Shown here: positions 23,481 to 34,229 of the stretch, one piece after another
Layout: every line of letters begins with the position of its first letter
Numbering within the stretch: the stretch's first letter is position 1
Assembly (NCBI GenBank): GCA_033060915.1
Contig: CM065394.1
Span: 9,773,501-9,837,500 of the forward strand
Source of the DNA: Euryodendron excelsum
Lineage: Eukaryota; Streptophyta; Magnoliopsida; Ericales; Pentaphylacaceae
Direction of reading: 5' to 3'
DNA: 64,000 nt
The notes under the pieces: generated by a model
Databases searched by the model: none
What the model was told of the DNA's origin: nothing
What the model saw: only the letters and a program-made list of their open reading frames with translations
Program-made: the position numbers and the translations under genes

Positions 23481-23927
23481 TCCTTGCTTGTCAAAGATAG
23501 AAAACGATAAAGTAAGAGTCCCATGTTGACCGCGAGGTAATCGGAGGGACAGACATTGAGAATTTCTCAACAACAGGGGTCGAAAAATGGATGTTGGGCC
23601 CAAAAGGCCTTCGAAAATGAGTTTTGGCGGGAAAAAGGGCAATGCTACCCAGAATTGGAAACTGGCGCCACCAGTAGTGGCGCCTTTGGCAGAGAAGGCT
23701 TGACGCCTCTGCTAGTGGTGCCAAGCTTATGAACAAAACCAAAAAATTTTCTGGTTCGAACACTTGCGGCATTTTGGAGAGGTTTCGCAAATCTGAGAGA
23801 CTTTGCGTGAAAATCGATTTGAACCTTGAAGGAGCACTTCTTGGAGACCACGAGTGATTGCCAGAAAGAGAACACGTCGTCGGAAAAGTCGCCGGAAGAG
23901 AAGATTTTGCTGGAGAACTTCTAAAAG
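23481..23927 (+). promoter_or_regulatory. Putative antisense promoter and leader exon in A2 3' region
   Basis: The plus strand carries two palindromic clusters, CTGGCGCCACCAGTAGTGGC at 23664-23683 followed by GCC, and GACGCCTCTGCTAGTGGTGC at 23702-23721. They match the GGCGCC clusters beside the LTR-A TATA box. Downstream is a G/A-rich stretch GTCGCCGGAAGAGAAGATTT that ends at the donor AAAAG|GTAAGT (23928). No clear TATA box is seen, so the transcription start is unknown. A homologous region occurs in A3 (62750-63015), where the donor is lost. A long minus-strand reading frame across this stretch has no recognisable domain and is treated as chance. Confidence 0.5.
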
Positions 23928-24827
23928 GTAAGTTTTCAAATTTTGTTGATTTTGATGTGTAGAACTTCATTTGAATCATTTGAATAGTGAAAATTGATGT
24001 TTTGATGTGTTTTGAACATGATGGTGATATTGTTTTTGCATTTTGATGCTTGTTTGATTGAATTTGCATGATTATACGTGAATATGTGAAAGGGGTTTTC
24101 TGCAGGAATAGGGGATTTGTTCCTACAGGCTTGGGCATTGGGTTTTCTATCTATATTTTTATGCCATATGCCTTAGAAGAATGTGTTTATCAACCGTATG
24201 AAGTTTCGTGATTTTTTGAAAACTCAGTGAATTTTTGATTTTTTAAAAAATAGAAAAATACTTAAAAAATTTAGGAAAATGATAAAACTCAGGAAATTGA
24301 TGGAATTCCTTAGAGTCTAAAATTTGAAAATTGTAGGAATATTTTTGAAAAACATTTGAAATGATTTTGAAGAATTTGAAGGCATTTTTGAAAACCATTG
24401 ATTTATTGAAAAAACTAAAACATGTGTTTTGAAAATTTCAAAAAATTGAAAAGTGTGCAGGGGTGCTGATGTCATGTGATTGTGACAATGTGAAGTGCAC
24501 GTTCTGTGTTTTGTGTTGATGTCATGAGTGTTGTAGGGGCCATTTTTGAACGGAACTCTGCCGAAATTTTTAGAAATTAGGAGAAGAGTTAGAAATAAAG
24601 GTTTAGAGTAAAAAAATCTTTTTGAAAGAAAAAGGCAAAAAACCCTTGAGATTTGATTTAAAGTTAGAAAATCAAGATGTATGGAAATTTCATTTTTGAG
24701 TTACCATTTGAAATCTTTTTATTTATTTTTTATTTATGTTAGTTGTTTATTTCATTTTGCTTTATAATGTTATTATTTATTGCATATATGGTACATTCAC
24801 ACCTCTTACCTTGCCTTACCTTTTCAG
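23928..24827 (+). other. Candidate 900-bp intron in 5' leader of the antisense gene of A2
   Basis: Donor AAAAG|GTAAGTTTTC and acceptor CCTTACCTTTTCAG|G are both close to consensus. The interior is T-rich and AU-rich as plant introns are. The ATG of the coding exon lies one base after the acceptor. In B1 the corresponding site reads CTTTTCAAAATG, i.e. the acceptor AG changed to AA. Confidence 0.68.
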
Positions 24828-24828
24828 G

Positions 24829-26673
24829 ATGGCAAATACAGGCAATGATGGCTCTGAGAGGAGATGCTGCTCGGGGAAGGAGGCTCAGACAGATTCTACT
24901 AGCAGCTCTAGCCGGTCCAGGGGTAGCCGACGGTCTATTGGGCAGGTAGCATCTAGTCAGAGTGGTCGGGGGAGTAGGCCACCTGTCGACCCCTTTCCCC
25001 AATTGAGCAGGCTTTCGCAGAGGAGATTGGTGTCGAGGAGGAGGAAACAGGCCTTGGGGATCAGGTGACTGGTTATGGGAGAGCCTCCTCCAGGCATACG
25101 CAGACGGATGCTGATTTGGGAGATCTGCAGATTCCAGACGTCCCACCACTCGGGGATCTTGCTTTCCACCCCAGCGTGTACTCTAGACAGCATTTGCCCC
25201 CTCCGCGGGTACATACAGCTTTCAGAGGGGCTGTTCATCAGGTTTTTGTGACTATACAGCGGGCTGCCCCATCATACCGCGCCTTCTTGGTCGAGATAGG
25301 ATTCGGTGCCTTCATGGGATTACATGCTAACCGCCTGAACCGGCATTTGGTACTAGTAGTTGTTGAGAGGTGGTTCGGGGAGACCGGGACCTCTCGTTTC
25401 GTCAGCTTCGAGTTAGGTCCCATTGCTTTGGATTGGGCGATTATTACAGGGCTCTCATTTGTCGACCGATGGATCACCCTAAATCCAGTCAGTAGGGACG
25501 ATGCCTGTTTGTTGTTGGACTTGCCTCCTCCTGAGCGTTCTGCCTTCCCAGTCTCTTAGATCAATCAGGATGACCATACTTTTGCTACTGAGCCATCGCC
25601 TGCCAGGCGGGATATTATGAGACTGCGACTTGTTTTGTACATCATTTTTAGCTACTTCTGCAACAACAACAAGTCACTCGTGTCGTGTTGTTTGGTGAGT
25701 ATAGTAATTGATCTTGGAGCCTTATTTGAGCTGGACTGGGGATCCTTTTCCTTTGGCTGCTTTCTTCGGTCGATGCAGGTTTGGACTTCTTCTCGTTGGG
25801 GCAACATGACTAGTTTCTGGCCTTTCCTCATTTGGTGAAGCTACGAGTACCTTCCTGTTCGTCGCTCTACAGTTGTTGAGAATGATCTCTATCCTCATGC
25901 TTTAAAGTGGGCTCGTGACCGGGCAGCCAGCGATCGGAGATTACTGATTTTGTGACACTTTGGGCTAACCTAGAGCTGATTAAGGCGAGGGATGTGACCT
26001 GGCGGCCCTTCGTTGGATCAGTTCATTATGAGACAGTCCGATATTTGGTCCTGTTATCCCTGTCGAGAGCTACTTTTCTCAGTGATGACACTTGGGAGTT
26101 CTATCTTGGAGAGCGACACTGGCGGTAGTTTCATAAGGAGTTCCGATCAGCAGGGGCTCTGCCAGAGTATATGTTTGGAGCCATGGTGGTGGGAGTGCCT
26201 ATCCCTTATCAGAAGCATCAGCCAGGTGCCAAGTTCTTGCTTCCTCTGGATACAGATTATGCTGCTCACTTTGAGGCTCATTTGGTCGGTGCCTTCACCT
26301 GGTTTGAGGTAGTAGTCGGTGGGTACGCTGTTGGCCAGGAGGTGATTGACTTGTGGCGCCGAGCCAGAGGATATGTGCCCCAAGCTGAGTTTACTGTTGT
26401 GAGAGACCAGAGAGATTAGTACCAGATGGAGCGGGATCAGTACCAGGCCGAGGTAGCTTCCCTAACAGCTCAGTTATCTCAGTTGGGTGGTGGGGGGGGT
26501 AAGTTATTCTTTCTTTGCTTCTTCTTGCTCTGCTGTTGCTTAGTTCTTTTTGTATGCAGCTGATTTCAATTTTATCTTCCCTACAGGATGGTGGTGCTTT
26601 GAGCAGTTATCCCCCTCCTCCGATGCCGGATTTCGGGGATTTTGATCCAAATGATATCGACTTTGACCTATGA
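24829..26673 (+). pseudogene. Antisense plant-mobile-domain (PMD / MAIN-like) gene carried by A2
   Basis: Read opposite to the element. It starts MANTGNDGSERRC, a serine/arginine-rich N-terminus, then shifts frame near 24990-25000 and continues as an acidic segment EEIGVEEEETGLGDQ. The body carries the pattern of the plant mobile (aminotransferase-like) domain: EIGFGAFMGLHANRLNRHLV, VVERWFGETGTSRFVSFELG, ALDWAIITGLSF, FELDWGSFSFGCFLRSM and, across one stop, SYEYLPVRR. DVTWRPF and FYLGERHWR follow in another frame. A probable coiled coil (MERDQYQAEVASLTAQLSQL) precedes an intron and a short acidic tail exon ending DPNDIDFDL. Stops at 25557 (TAG), 25836 (TGA) and 26417 (TAG), plus frameshifts, kill it. 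Its normal function in the element is unknown. Confidence 0.8.
26499..26586 (+). other. Second intron of the antisense PMD gene
   Basis: Donor GGGG|GTAAGTTATT and acceptor TTATCTTCCCTACAG|GATG enclose 88 T-rich bases. The downstream exon reads openly DGGALSSYPPPPMPDFGDFD and on to a stop. The frame joins only if the run of eight G before the donor is one base too long, so a one-base slip in the G run is likely. A retained intron means the gene was not acquired as processed RNA in the sense of its own strand. Confidence 0.72.
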
Positions 26674-28561
26674 TGTATGCCCCTCGTGGAGACTCTGATC
26701 TTCTTTTGCCCCTTGTCCCTGAGTTGTATCTATGTTAGACAGTTTTATTTTGATATTTTGTACAAAAATGAATATTTATGGTATTCAGATGCATGGATAG
26801 ACAAAGACATTTACGATTTTTTCAGCTAAGTATATGATCAGATGCATAAAATGGATGATGATGTTGTGTATCTATTATATGAGTTGATATTGGTGACTTA
26901 TGTTTCTACATGGAGTTATGCCCTATGTATGCAAAGCTCCTACCAACTCTCTTTTTTTTTTTTTTTTTTTTTTTTTTTATAGAAGTGTGTTAACTAACAG
27001 AATGACAAGGGTGCTATTGAACTCAAATATCTCTGGGATGGTAACTCCTTTCTTTTCGGGAGTCTAGCCTCTCCTCTGAATCAACCATACCTTGGTTGGA
27101 TGATAGCACTTCGCACCTTTCTCAACCTCTTGATCGCCTCTAATTCTCTATCTTAGGGTTAGTGTATATGGTTATTGGGTTGAGACTCTCAACTCTCGGG
27201 GTTTTAGCAACAGCTTACCTGACCTTTGGCAGAGCGATAAGTGACCAGTCATTTCAATCCGAGGAGACTTTGTTTTGGACCGTAATGTAGGCTAGGTTAT
27301 GGGGTCTTCGAAACGATGGGATATGTAGGCTCAAATTCGATGTTGTTTTCAGTTGGGCTTAGATCCATACCATCCTTAACCATTTTTTTAGTAAAGCTAG
27401 CATCCTTCTTGGCTTTGGCATTGTGTCTAGTTCATTTAGATCAAGCAATCCGTTTTCAATCAGAGTGGACTTTAGTAGGGTTATAATGTAGGCCATGGCT
27501 TCGGGGTTTTGCAAGAAAGGGTAAAGGCTTGAACCTATTGTTTCTACTGGATTTCTTTGTAACCTAGGATCACCTTTGAATTTCCTCCTTGCTTTTCACA
27601 TGATTTGTCAGGGTGAAAATGACCTTGTTCTTTCACCCTTTCCATATGCTTTTTGAGATAAACATGACTTTCTTTTCTTTCGATCCTTTTATTATGCCTT
27701 TGAAGATGACTCAATCATGATTTTCTTCAGGCCTTTCCTTAAAGGATTTTTTTTTTTTTGTGGCCTCTTGCCCCTTGACGACTCCTTTCCTTTGCTTTTT
27801 CTTTCTATTCCTTCATGAAATGAATAATTCTTCGACTCTTTTTCCTCAGGCCTTTTCCTTGGCAGTTCAATCTATTCGATGTGGGCGGTGATCCCTAGGT
27901 TGGGGTTTTCTCAAGAAAAGATAGATGGCTCAACAGGTTTGGCAAGGGGTTACTTTTGACTGTATGAGAAATGAAATGAGGGCCTCTCTTCACTTTGAAT
28001 TAGATTGCTTGATCTATAGAGCTTTTGACACTATCCTAGCATGATAGAGGTGGACACTACTCCTAGAGTTCTCAACTGTTGTTTGCCTCGTTGTGTGGAG
28101 GACAGTCTTGGATCGGGTTTGACAAAGAAAACTTCGTTTGTTGCGAGGCTCTTGGGGTTAAACAAAGGGAATATGAGCACATTTGTTTATTTATTTAGTG
28201 ATTCATTCCTTTTATTTATATGTGGGGACGTGAAAGATGACTCCTCTTCATTTTGATAAACTGGCCACACATCGCTTAGTTTCGGAGTCCTACAAGAGCT
28301 GCCTTTGGGTAGTATCCTCACTCATCCTTATTCTCTCTCTCTCTCTGTGAAAGGCTGATCATTTGGCGAGTGGTTACCTCATGCTATCATCCCTTCAAAT
28401 TTGATCATTCCACAAGATAAACCATGCCCCTTGCATAGAAACTAATCAGTATTCCCCACGGAAGACAGGACAACAACATTGGAATAAAAGACTATCATTC
28501 GATTATTATTATTATTTTTATGGAAAGCATAAAGTTCTTAAGCAATAAGAAAATGTAAACA
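26674..28561. other. Non-coding region between antisense gene and gag of A2; pol deleted
   Basis: No domain found on either strand. The stretch includes a run of about 28 T near 26950-26979 and a CT repeat near 28325-28346. The part 27080-28300 aligns in patches with 37740-38640 of B1 (e.g. the GGTTGTAATGTGGG / GGTTATAATGTAGG segments), which in B1 lies between the antisense gene and the integrase stop. In A2 the next recognisable sequence is gag, so the whole protease-to-integrase block (well over 5 kb in related elements) is missing at about 28560. Confidence 0.7.
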
Positions 28562-29320
28562 TTAGTTTAAAGATAGAAAGTGAAAGGGATAGAAAGAAAG
28601 TGGGTGAAAACACTCCTCTCTTGTACGCTTGTACAAGGAACCCATTTTAGTACGGTCTTGGGCCTGTGCCCTCATCTGCATTCCATCCACGGTTGAGATT
28701 TTCAACCAAGGCAGGATAGGTAGATGCTTCTCCCGGAGTTCTAAGTGAGTTGGCGGTGATGATGTAATTGTCAGCTTTCTTAACTGTCTTGCCTTCATTT
28801 GTTTGCTCCGGAGTTTCTCTAACAAACCACTCGGGAGACTTGTCTTCGTCCAACTTGATAGGTCGTGCCTGGGGTTTTCTGCTCTGGCCTCCAGCTGGGG
28901 CTCGATGCTCCTCAGGTGTACACAATGGGAGATTTTTATTACCTAGTTTGGACAGCTCCTAGTCAATTTTCTTCACAGATTCGTATGCGAGTTTGTCTTC
29001 AAGGTTCAACATTTTATCGGGGTTGCATCGTAACCGAATATGATTTTGTTCCATATCGTCGCATTCCATCTCCTCCCCATCCTTGTAATATATCTTTTGG
29101 CATGCATTAAAACAAACCTTGTTGTTACCAAACTTTGTAACGAGGTTGACGATGTGGTCGAATGGAGGGTTTGTAGGGCAATTCGGAGAAGGATTTACTG
29201 GTTGTACCCTAATGATCTGGTTATCTATCAGGTCTTGAATCTTATGCTTAAGGGTCAAACAATCTTCAGTATCATGTCCTTAGCTATCCGAATGATACTT
29301 ACAGCTTGTTGCAAATTTAA
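28562..29320 (-). pseudogene. gag C-terminal remnant of A2 (zinc knuckle)
   Basis: On the minus strand CKYHSDS, a stop, GHDTEDC then LTLKHKIQDLID at 29225-29300 forms the zinc-knuckle-plus-helix motif (C..YH...GH.T.DC..LK.KI..LI) of Tat gag proteins. Downstream come NQIIRVQPVNPSPNCPTNP and, after frameshifts, a segment with EEHRAPAGGQSRKPQARPIK that ends near 28645. The knuckle would bind genomic RNA in the particle. No capsid core is recognisable upstream. The truncation at about 28560 coincides with the loss of pol. Confidence 0.72.
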
Positions 29321-31353
29321 AGTAATGAGGTAGAGGATTAGGCTGGGGCCAAGCAAGTATAGGTTTCAGATATCCAGCTACTAAGAGGCTAAAATAGGCC
29401 ACAGTCTGTGAGCATGCGAGTTTAGTGAATGTCCTTTTTTTCCACTTGTTCACCTAGGCCGAGGAGGTGTTGTAGATGTTTTTGATGATTGGGGACCGAG
29501 CTTTGGTGAGGTCACAACCGGGTTGACGGTTCAGGAATTGAAAGGGCTTCGCATTCTATGTTTCAAAATGGGATAATTTTCGGTGGTAGGGCCAAATGGG
29601 TTGGGACGATATCCGAATGAGAGGTTATATAATCCTTGTGTTTGGTTAGGGGTTGGTTTGGAAGGCATCCGAGCAAGCCCCTTAGCCTGGGAGGTTGTTG
29701 GTAAGCAATGGTGGCGGCATGGTCTTCCTTCTTCATCCTTTTCTATCCATCATGGGTTTGGGCCTGCGAGGACTCTGCTTGCTCATGGGTTGTGTGGGAT
29801 AAGAGTGAAGAAAGCATGCCTTCCATTTCGGTCATCTTATACTTGACACTTCTTTGCCTCTGCTAGTTATAGAGTTAAGGTATCAAGAGTAAGCAATTCC
29901 ATGCTTATAAGACGAGGGAACGAGGGAAGGTACCTAAAACCAATAAAAGAAAAGAGTTAGTGTTTTACCTTGACAAGCCTTTATGCAATGCACGCTCTAG
30001 GATGCCCCTCTCTTGGGAGGGAAGCTAGGCATGATGTATTTGGCTCACTTTTGGAGATAAGGGATTTACCCCTGTATGTGGATACCTTACCGTCAAGTAG
30101 GAACCTTCAGTCATCCATGCATTCATTCATAAAAGTAAAGAAGTACATTAAATTTTGGGTTTAAGATACAAAAGAACTTAAATACATTTTAATAAGGGGA
30201 GGGGGAACATTTTCCTTTGGACTTCCACCTATCTACTTTTACAAAGGAAAACCCTAAACTACTCTTGAGTCTTCGGATTCGGCTTCCTTGGATTTGATGT
30301 CGGGGAGGTAGCTGAGAGAACTTGCTGAGTGGTTGCCCCTTGTCTTCATTGCAATCCTATCTCCGTGAGCATAGAGGGATTGGGGCCCTTCTTATGGAAT
30401 GAATTGAGATGCAAGTAATGAGTCCTTAGGGTTATATAGGAACCCTTAGGGTTTAGGTAGGTTTAATGCAAGGGAGAGTGACCTTGGTGTCACTCTCTAT
30501 AGGTTGATCATATGCATGAGGATGCAGTGACTTGAGTTACTTGGAACTCTTGCCTTGACATGAAATATAGAATGCATGAACATGGGTATTCAAAGAGTAT
30601 AAAGAGAGAGAATGCAATAGCAAGATAAACGTGCATGCATGAGCAGTTAGGCAGGCATTATAACAGTATGAATATAGTCAGTATAACAGCAGGAGTAGAC
30701 AGGTAAGAATGAAAGTAAGAGCAGTTGCCCTTTCCTCCGTGGTTTTGAAAACAGTGCTTGTGTCTTAAATCCGGCAGAGGTTCGGCTATGCATGGTGTCT
30801 ATATGAGCATGAGGTTGAGGGTTGACTAATGCATCCTAAAAAGGCTCGGTCCCCGGATCTTCAAACCTAGGCCCACTCCCCGAAGTGGTGCCATGATCGG
30901 TTGGTGATCCGAGCAGGGGAACCATTAAGAGGCCGTAGGCGAAGAAACTGACACAGCATCTTGTCCACAACCAATATATCGTTCCCCCTTTCTAACTAGA
31001 AAGGTCATATCAGGGTAATAATGCAAGTATGCAGAATGCAAGTGCACATCCAGTGTGTGTGTGATTTCTAAAAGTGAAGAAAAGAGCCCAACAACTCCCC
31101 TTCATCCTGTTCATCACATTCATGCATAGTAGTTAATAAAATTTAAATAAAATGTGTACCTACAAAACAAAGATGCAAGTATTAGTATGAGGATGGCAAA
31201 CATAATACAAGATAATATAAATACATGGTTTTTTAAAACAATTTTAAAAATTTGGTTTTGAAAATTTAAAGTGAATAGGATTGAACCAAGTTAATTGAAG
31301 ACTCTACATGGGTGAAGGGTAAAGAGACATGACTACGGCCTAACCCTCTAAGT
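29321..31353 (-). other. gag N-terminal debris and 5' leader of A2
   Basis: 29321-29940 has short broken frames in the expected gag position; I recognise no motif. From about 29960 to 31353 it is collinear with the A1 leader (10200-11629), including GAGGGATTGGGGCCC, AGAGTGACCTTGGTGTCACT and the CCCACTCCCCGAAGTGGTGC box at 30870-30889. The leader is non-coding. Confidence 0.65.
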
Positions 31354-31372
31354 GTCCCCAGTGGAGTCGCCA
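31354..31372 (-). other. Primer-binding site of A2
   Basis: Minus strand TGGCGACTCCACTGGGGAC, two bases inside the 5' LTR, complementary to a tRNA 3' end ending CCA. The best preserved PBS of the Ogre-like elements here; tRNA-Arg is the primer reported for Ogre, from memory. Confidence 0.88.
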
Positions 31373-31374
31373 GC

Positions 31375-33614
31375 TGTCGCACCCCTGTTTTTGGGTGTCC
31401 AAGGTCCTTTCAGGTCGGAGACCCAAAAGCACGGAACTCTATCACTAGAACTCGTCCTCCTAGAAGGACAAGTGCGACTAGGTTTGAAAATTGGTTTGAT
31501 TAAGGGCTCGTCTTCGGTCTTCAAATCTTCGTAATTGCAGTAATTCAAATCTTCAATGGAGGGTTGGAGGCTAGTGTATAAGTGTATAGGGTGTGTATGA
31601 GTGTATATGAGGTTTAGGGTTTGTGTATGGTGGCTAGGGTTTGGAAAACCTAGGAAGGCTAGGGTTTTGGGAGTGTTCGAGCTCTGTATATCGAATATTG
31701 GTGTTTTTAGACTGAGTTTGCGAACCTCTTTCACGCTAGAAGAGGCTCTGTATTTCTAGAGATGGGCTAGACCTGGCGCCTATTGTAGTGGCGCTAGGCC
31801 AATTTTCCTCTAGTAGTGGCGCCAGCCAGTTAGGAAAGTTTATAAGTCGGCAAACAACGTATCTTTGACTAGATTTGGACACCTGTACTAGTGAATACCA
31901 TGCAATTTTTAGCCTGGCTTCACTAGGAATGACTCTGGAAAGTCCAGGAATAATTTGAAGAGGAATGACCCGGAAGGCCGGAAAAGAGCAGGAACACTTA
32001 AAATAGTGTCCCGGAGATATTTGACTTGAAAAATGAGGACAAGATGTGTCGGAAGGGTTGACCGGGCCTTTAGGGGCAAAACGGTCAATCGGGCCGGAAA
32101 GCTACCGGGACGGACTCGGAGTGTCCCAGAAGAAGACTCGAGGTTTGGAACCATTATTCAGAATGTTCCCAACCAGTTTGATTCCCAGAGCCAGTGTGGT
32201 CGGAAAAGGTGACCGGCCCACCAGGGGCAAAACGTTCATTTTGCATTGGGTTTGCCAGAATTGACTCGGAATGATCCGAAAGGATAAAGAAAGGTTGAGA
32301 ATACTATAAAAAGCATTATCGGGAATTTACCGGTTTGATACCTAGAGCCGGCGTGGTCGGAAAAGGAGACCAGCCCACCAGGGGCCAAACGGTCATTTTG
32401 TACCGGGTTTGCCAAAACTAACTTGGAATGATTCGGAAAGGTAGAGGAAGGTTGAGAATACTATAAGAAGCAATCTCAGAAGGTTACCGGTTTGATACCC
32501 AGAGCCGGTGTGGTTCCCGGGACGTTCGGATGCCTGGGGGCAAAATGGTCATCTTGATCGGAAACTCTCGGAATTGGTCTGAAACTGACTAAAAGGCATC
32601 TATTCATGCTAGATTGCTTTTTTAAAAACAATCCTAGAAGGTTAGACTTACCGTTCTAAAGACTCAGGTGTGTTCTCGAGAAACGTGTTGGAAAAGGCCC
32701 AATGGGCAGTTTGGTCATTTTTCACCGAAGTGGGCTAACAGGCATCGGTGTTGACCTGGGTTTTGAGTGTTTCCACCATTCTGACGTCGGTCGTGTGATA
32801 TAGGGGTTTGTTGGCAATTCCCTCTATCGACCTGTTTGCGAGTATTTCCGCTACTCTGACGATTGCGATGTTTATGAGTATTTCCGCTACTCTGACGGTT
32901 CGCAATCATTCCTGAGACTGCCTGATCTCGGGAAGCTACTAAAGGGACTTAGCGCCTGAGAAGTCAACTTTCTTGGAAGGCGAACCTAAACGGACATTTC
33001 TGCATTGGCGGGCTAGCAGGCGCCAAAAGTGGACCGTTCTACCATCTAGGGGACTTGGGGTCTTGTCCCGGTCGACAGGTTTAAAGGGACTTACCGTTTC
33101 AAAGAAATTTTCTTCGAAAAATGTGTCAGACCGTCTCGAGGAATAAATTGTCTCGAGAGAGGGATTAAAATTGGAAAGGGATCTTATCGTCTTCGGAAAG
33201 ACGTGCCTAATTGGAGTAGATTTACCGTCTCGAGGAATCAACATTTCGAGAGATGGATTGGAATTGGAAAGGGGTTTTATCGTCTTCGGAAAGACGCGCC
33301 TGATTGGAGTAGATTTACCGTCTCGAGGAATCATCTGTCTTGAGAGAGGGATTGGAATTAGAATTGGAAAGGAATTGGAAAGGGGTCTTACCGTCTTCGA
33401 AAAGACATGCCTGATTCAGAATATGGAAAGGATAATGCCCCTAAGGACATTTTGGCCATTTTGCTTCTCTTTGGGCTCGGTGGGTCCTGCGAAGCAATGA
33501 ATTGACGAGATTAGACTTAGAGAGTTAATTTCGATTGGAATACGTCCATATTGACTTGAGTACAAGTCTGCACGGAGTGTAGACTGCCGAGCGGTCAAAA
33601 ATGGGGTGCTTACA
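31375..33614 (-). mobile_element. 5' LTR of A2, internally deleted (2.2 kb)
   Basis: Ends TGTCGCACCC next to the PBS and GGGTGCTTACA next to ACCGG. Compared with the 3' LTR it lacks about 2.9 kb: after AATTGGTTTGATTAAGGGCT (31503) the sequence jumps to CGTCTTCGGTCTTC, equivalent to 18262 and 21147 of the 3' LTR. The lost part includes the core box and the purine-rich tract. The first 75 bases (CCTGTTTTTGGGTGTCCAAG and on) do not match any other LTR in the window. The TATA box is damaged (TATTTCTAG on the plus strand near 31751). Three CTCGAG units remain at 33131-33410. Confidence 0.88.
33131..33410. repeat. CTCGAG-type U3 tandem repeat, 3 units
   Basis: Same unit as at 22778-23265, spaced about 92 bp. 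Confidence 0.85.
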
Positions 33615-33619
33615 ACCGG
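33615..33619. repeat. Right target-site duplication ACCGG of A2
   Basis: Identical to 18137-18141. Confidence 0.87.
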
Positions 33620-34229
33620 GTGTGTTAGAAAAAAGGATTGAACAACGATATGATGTTTCATAATTTTCTAAAAAAATTTGAATTTTTGAATGTTTGAAAA
33701 TTAGAAAAAATAGGGAAAATTTAGAAAAATTAGAGAATTTACACTGTTAAATATAGAAAAATTGTAGGACATTTTAAGAAAATTATGGGGATCTTCTTGG
33801 AACTTTCCAAGAATTTTTTGGGTTTTTTAGAAATAAAAACGAAATTAGAATAGTTTGAAAAATGAAAAAATGGCCTTGAAAATTGTGTTTAATTATGCAT
33901 CATGTGTTACAGAGGATGGGATGGTCTGGGTTGACATGGTTGAAGGCTCGAGGAGCTTCAATGATATGTTTGTGATTTGTTGAATTCTGAGATAGTGACT
34001 TTTTAAAGCAGAACTCTACCGAAAATTTTTCAAAAAGTATTGACCCCTTTAAAAATTCAATGTTCGATTCTAAAACTCCTTAAAAAAAGCATTTACTTTT
34101 AAGAACTGGACTTTTGAAGGGGAAAGCCCAGAGAAACAAAAATTTTAGAAAATTACCTCGAAACGAGGCTTTTGAAAGAGAAATTTCGAGAAACCGGTTT
34201 GAAATTTTGGAATGACACTTTTTTTTCTT

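Larger units (their letters stand above)
18142..33614 (-). mobile_element. Ogre/Tat-like retrotransposon A2, pol-less derivative (15.5 kb)
   Basis: Complete from LTR to LTR with 5-bp duplication ACCGG. Minus-strand order: 5' LTR 33614-31375 (shortened to 2.2 kb), PBS 31372-31354, leader, gag remnants about 29320-28562, an antisense plant-mobile-domain gene 24829-26673, PPT 23480-23463, 3' LTR 23462-18142 (5.3 kb). No protease, RT, RNase H or integrase motif is visible between gag and the antisense gene. It therefore moved with help from other elements or lost pol after insertion. It is nested in the 3' region of B1. Confidence 0.9.

Noticed and set aside
23491..24138. 215-codon minus-strand frame in A2 3' region
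   Set aside because: The A3 equivalent (62600-63160) is not open along its length and no motif is seen; better explained as leader exon and intron of the antisense gene.
28041..28256. Possible small host gene on the plus strand
   Set aside because: 71 codons, no motif, lying in A2 non-coding DNA that aligns in patches with B1 3' sequence.
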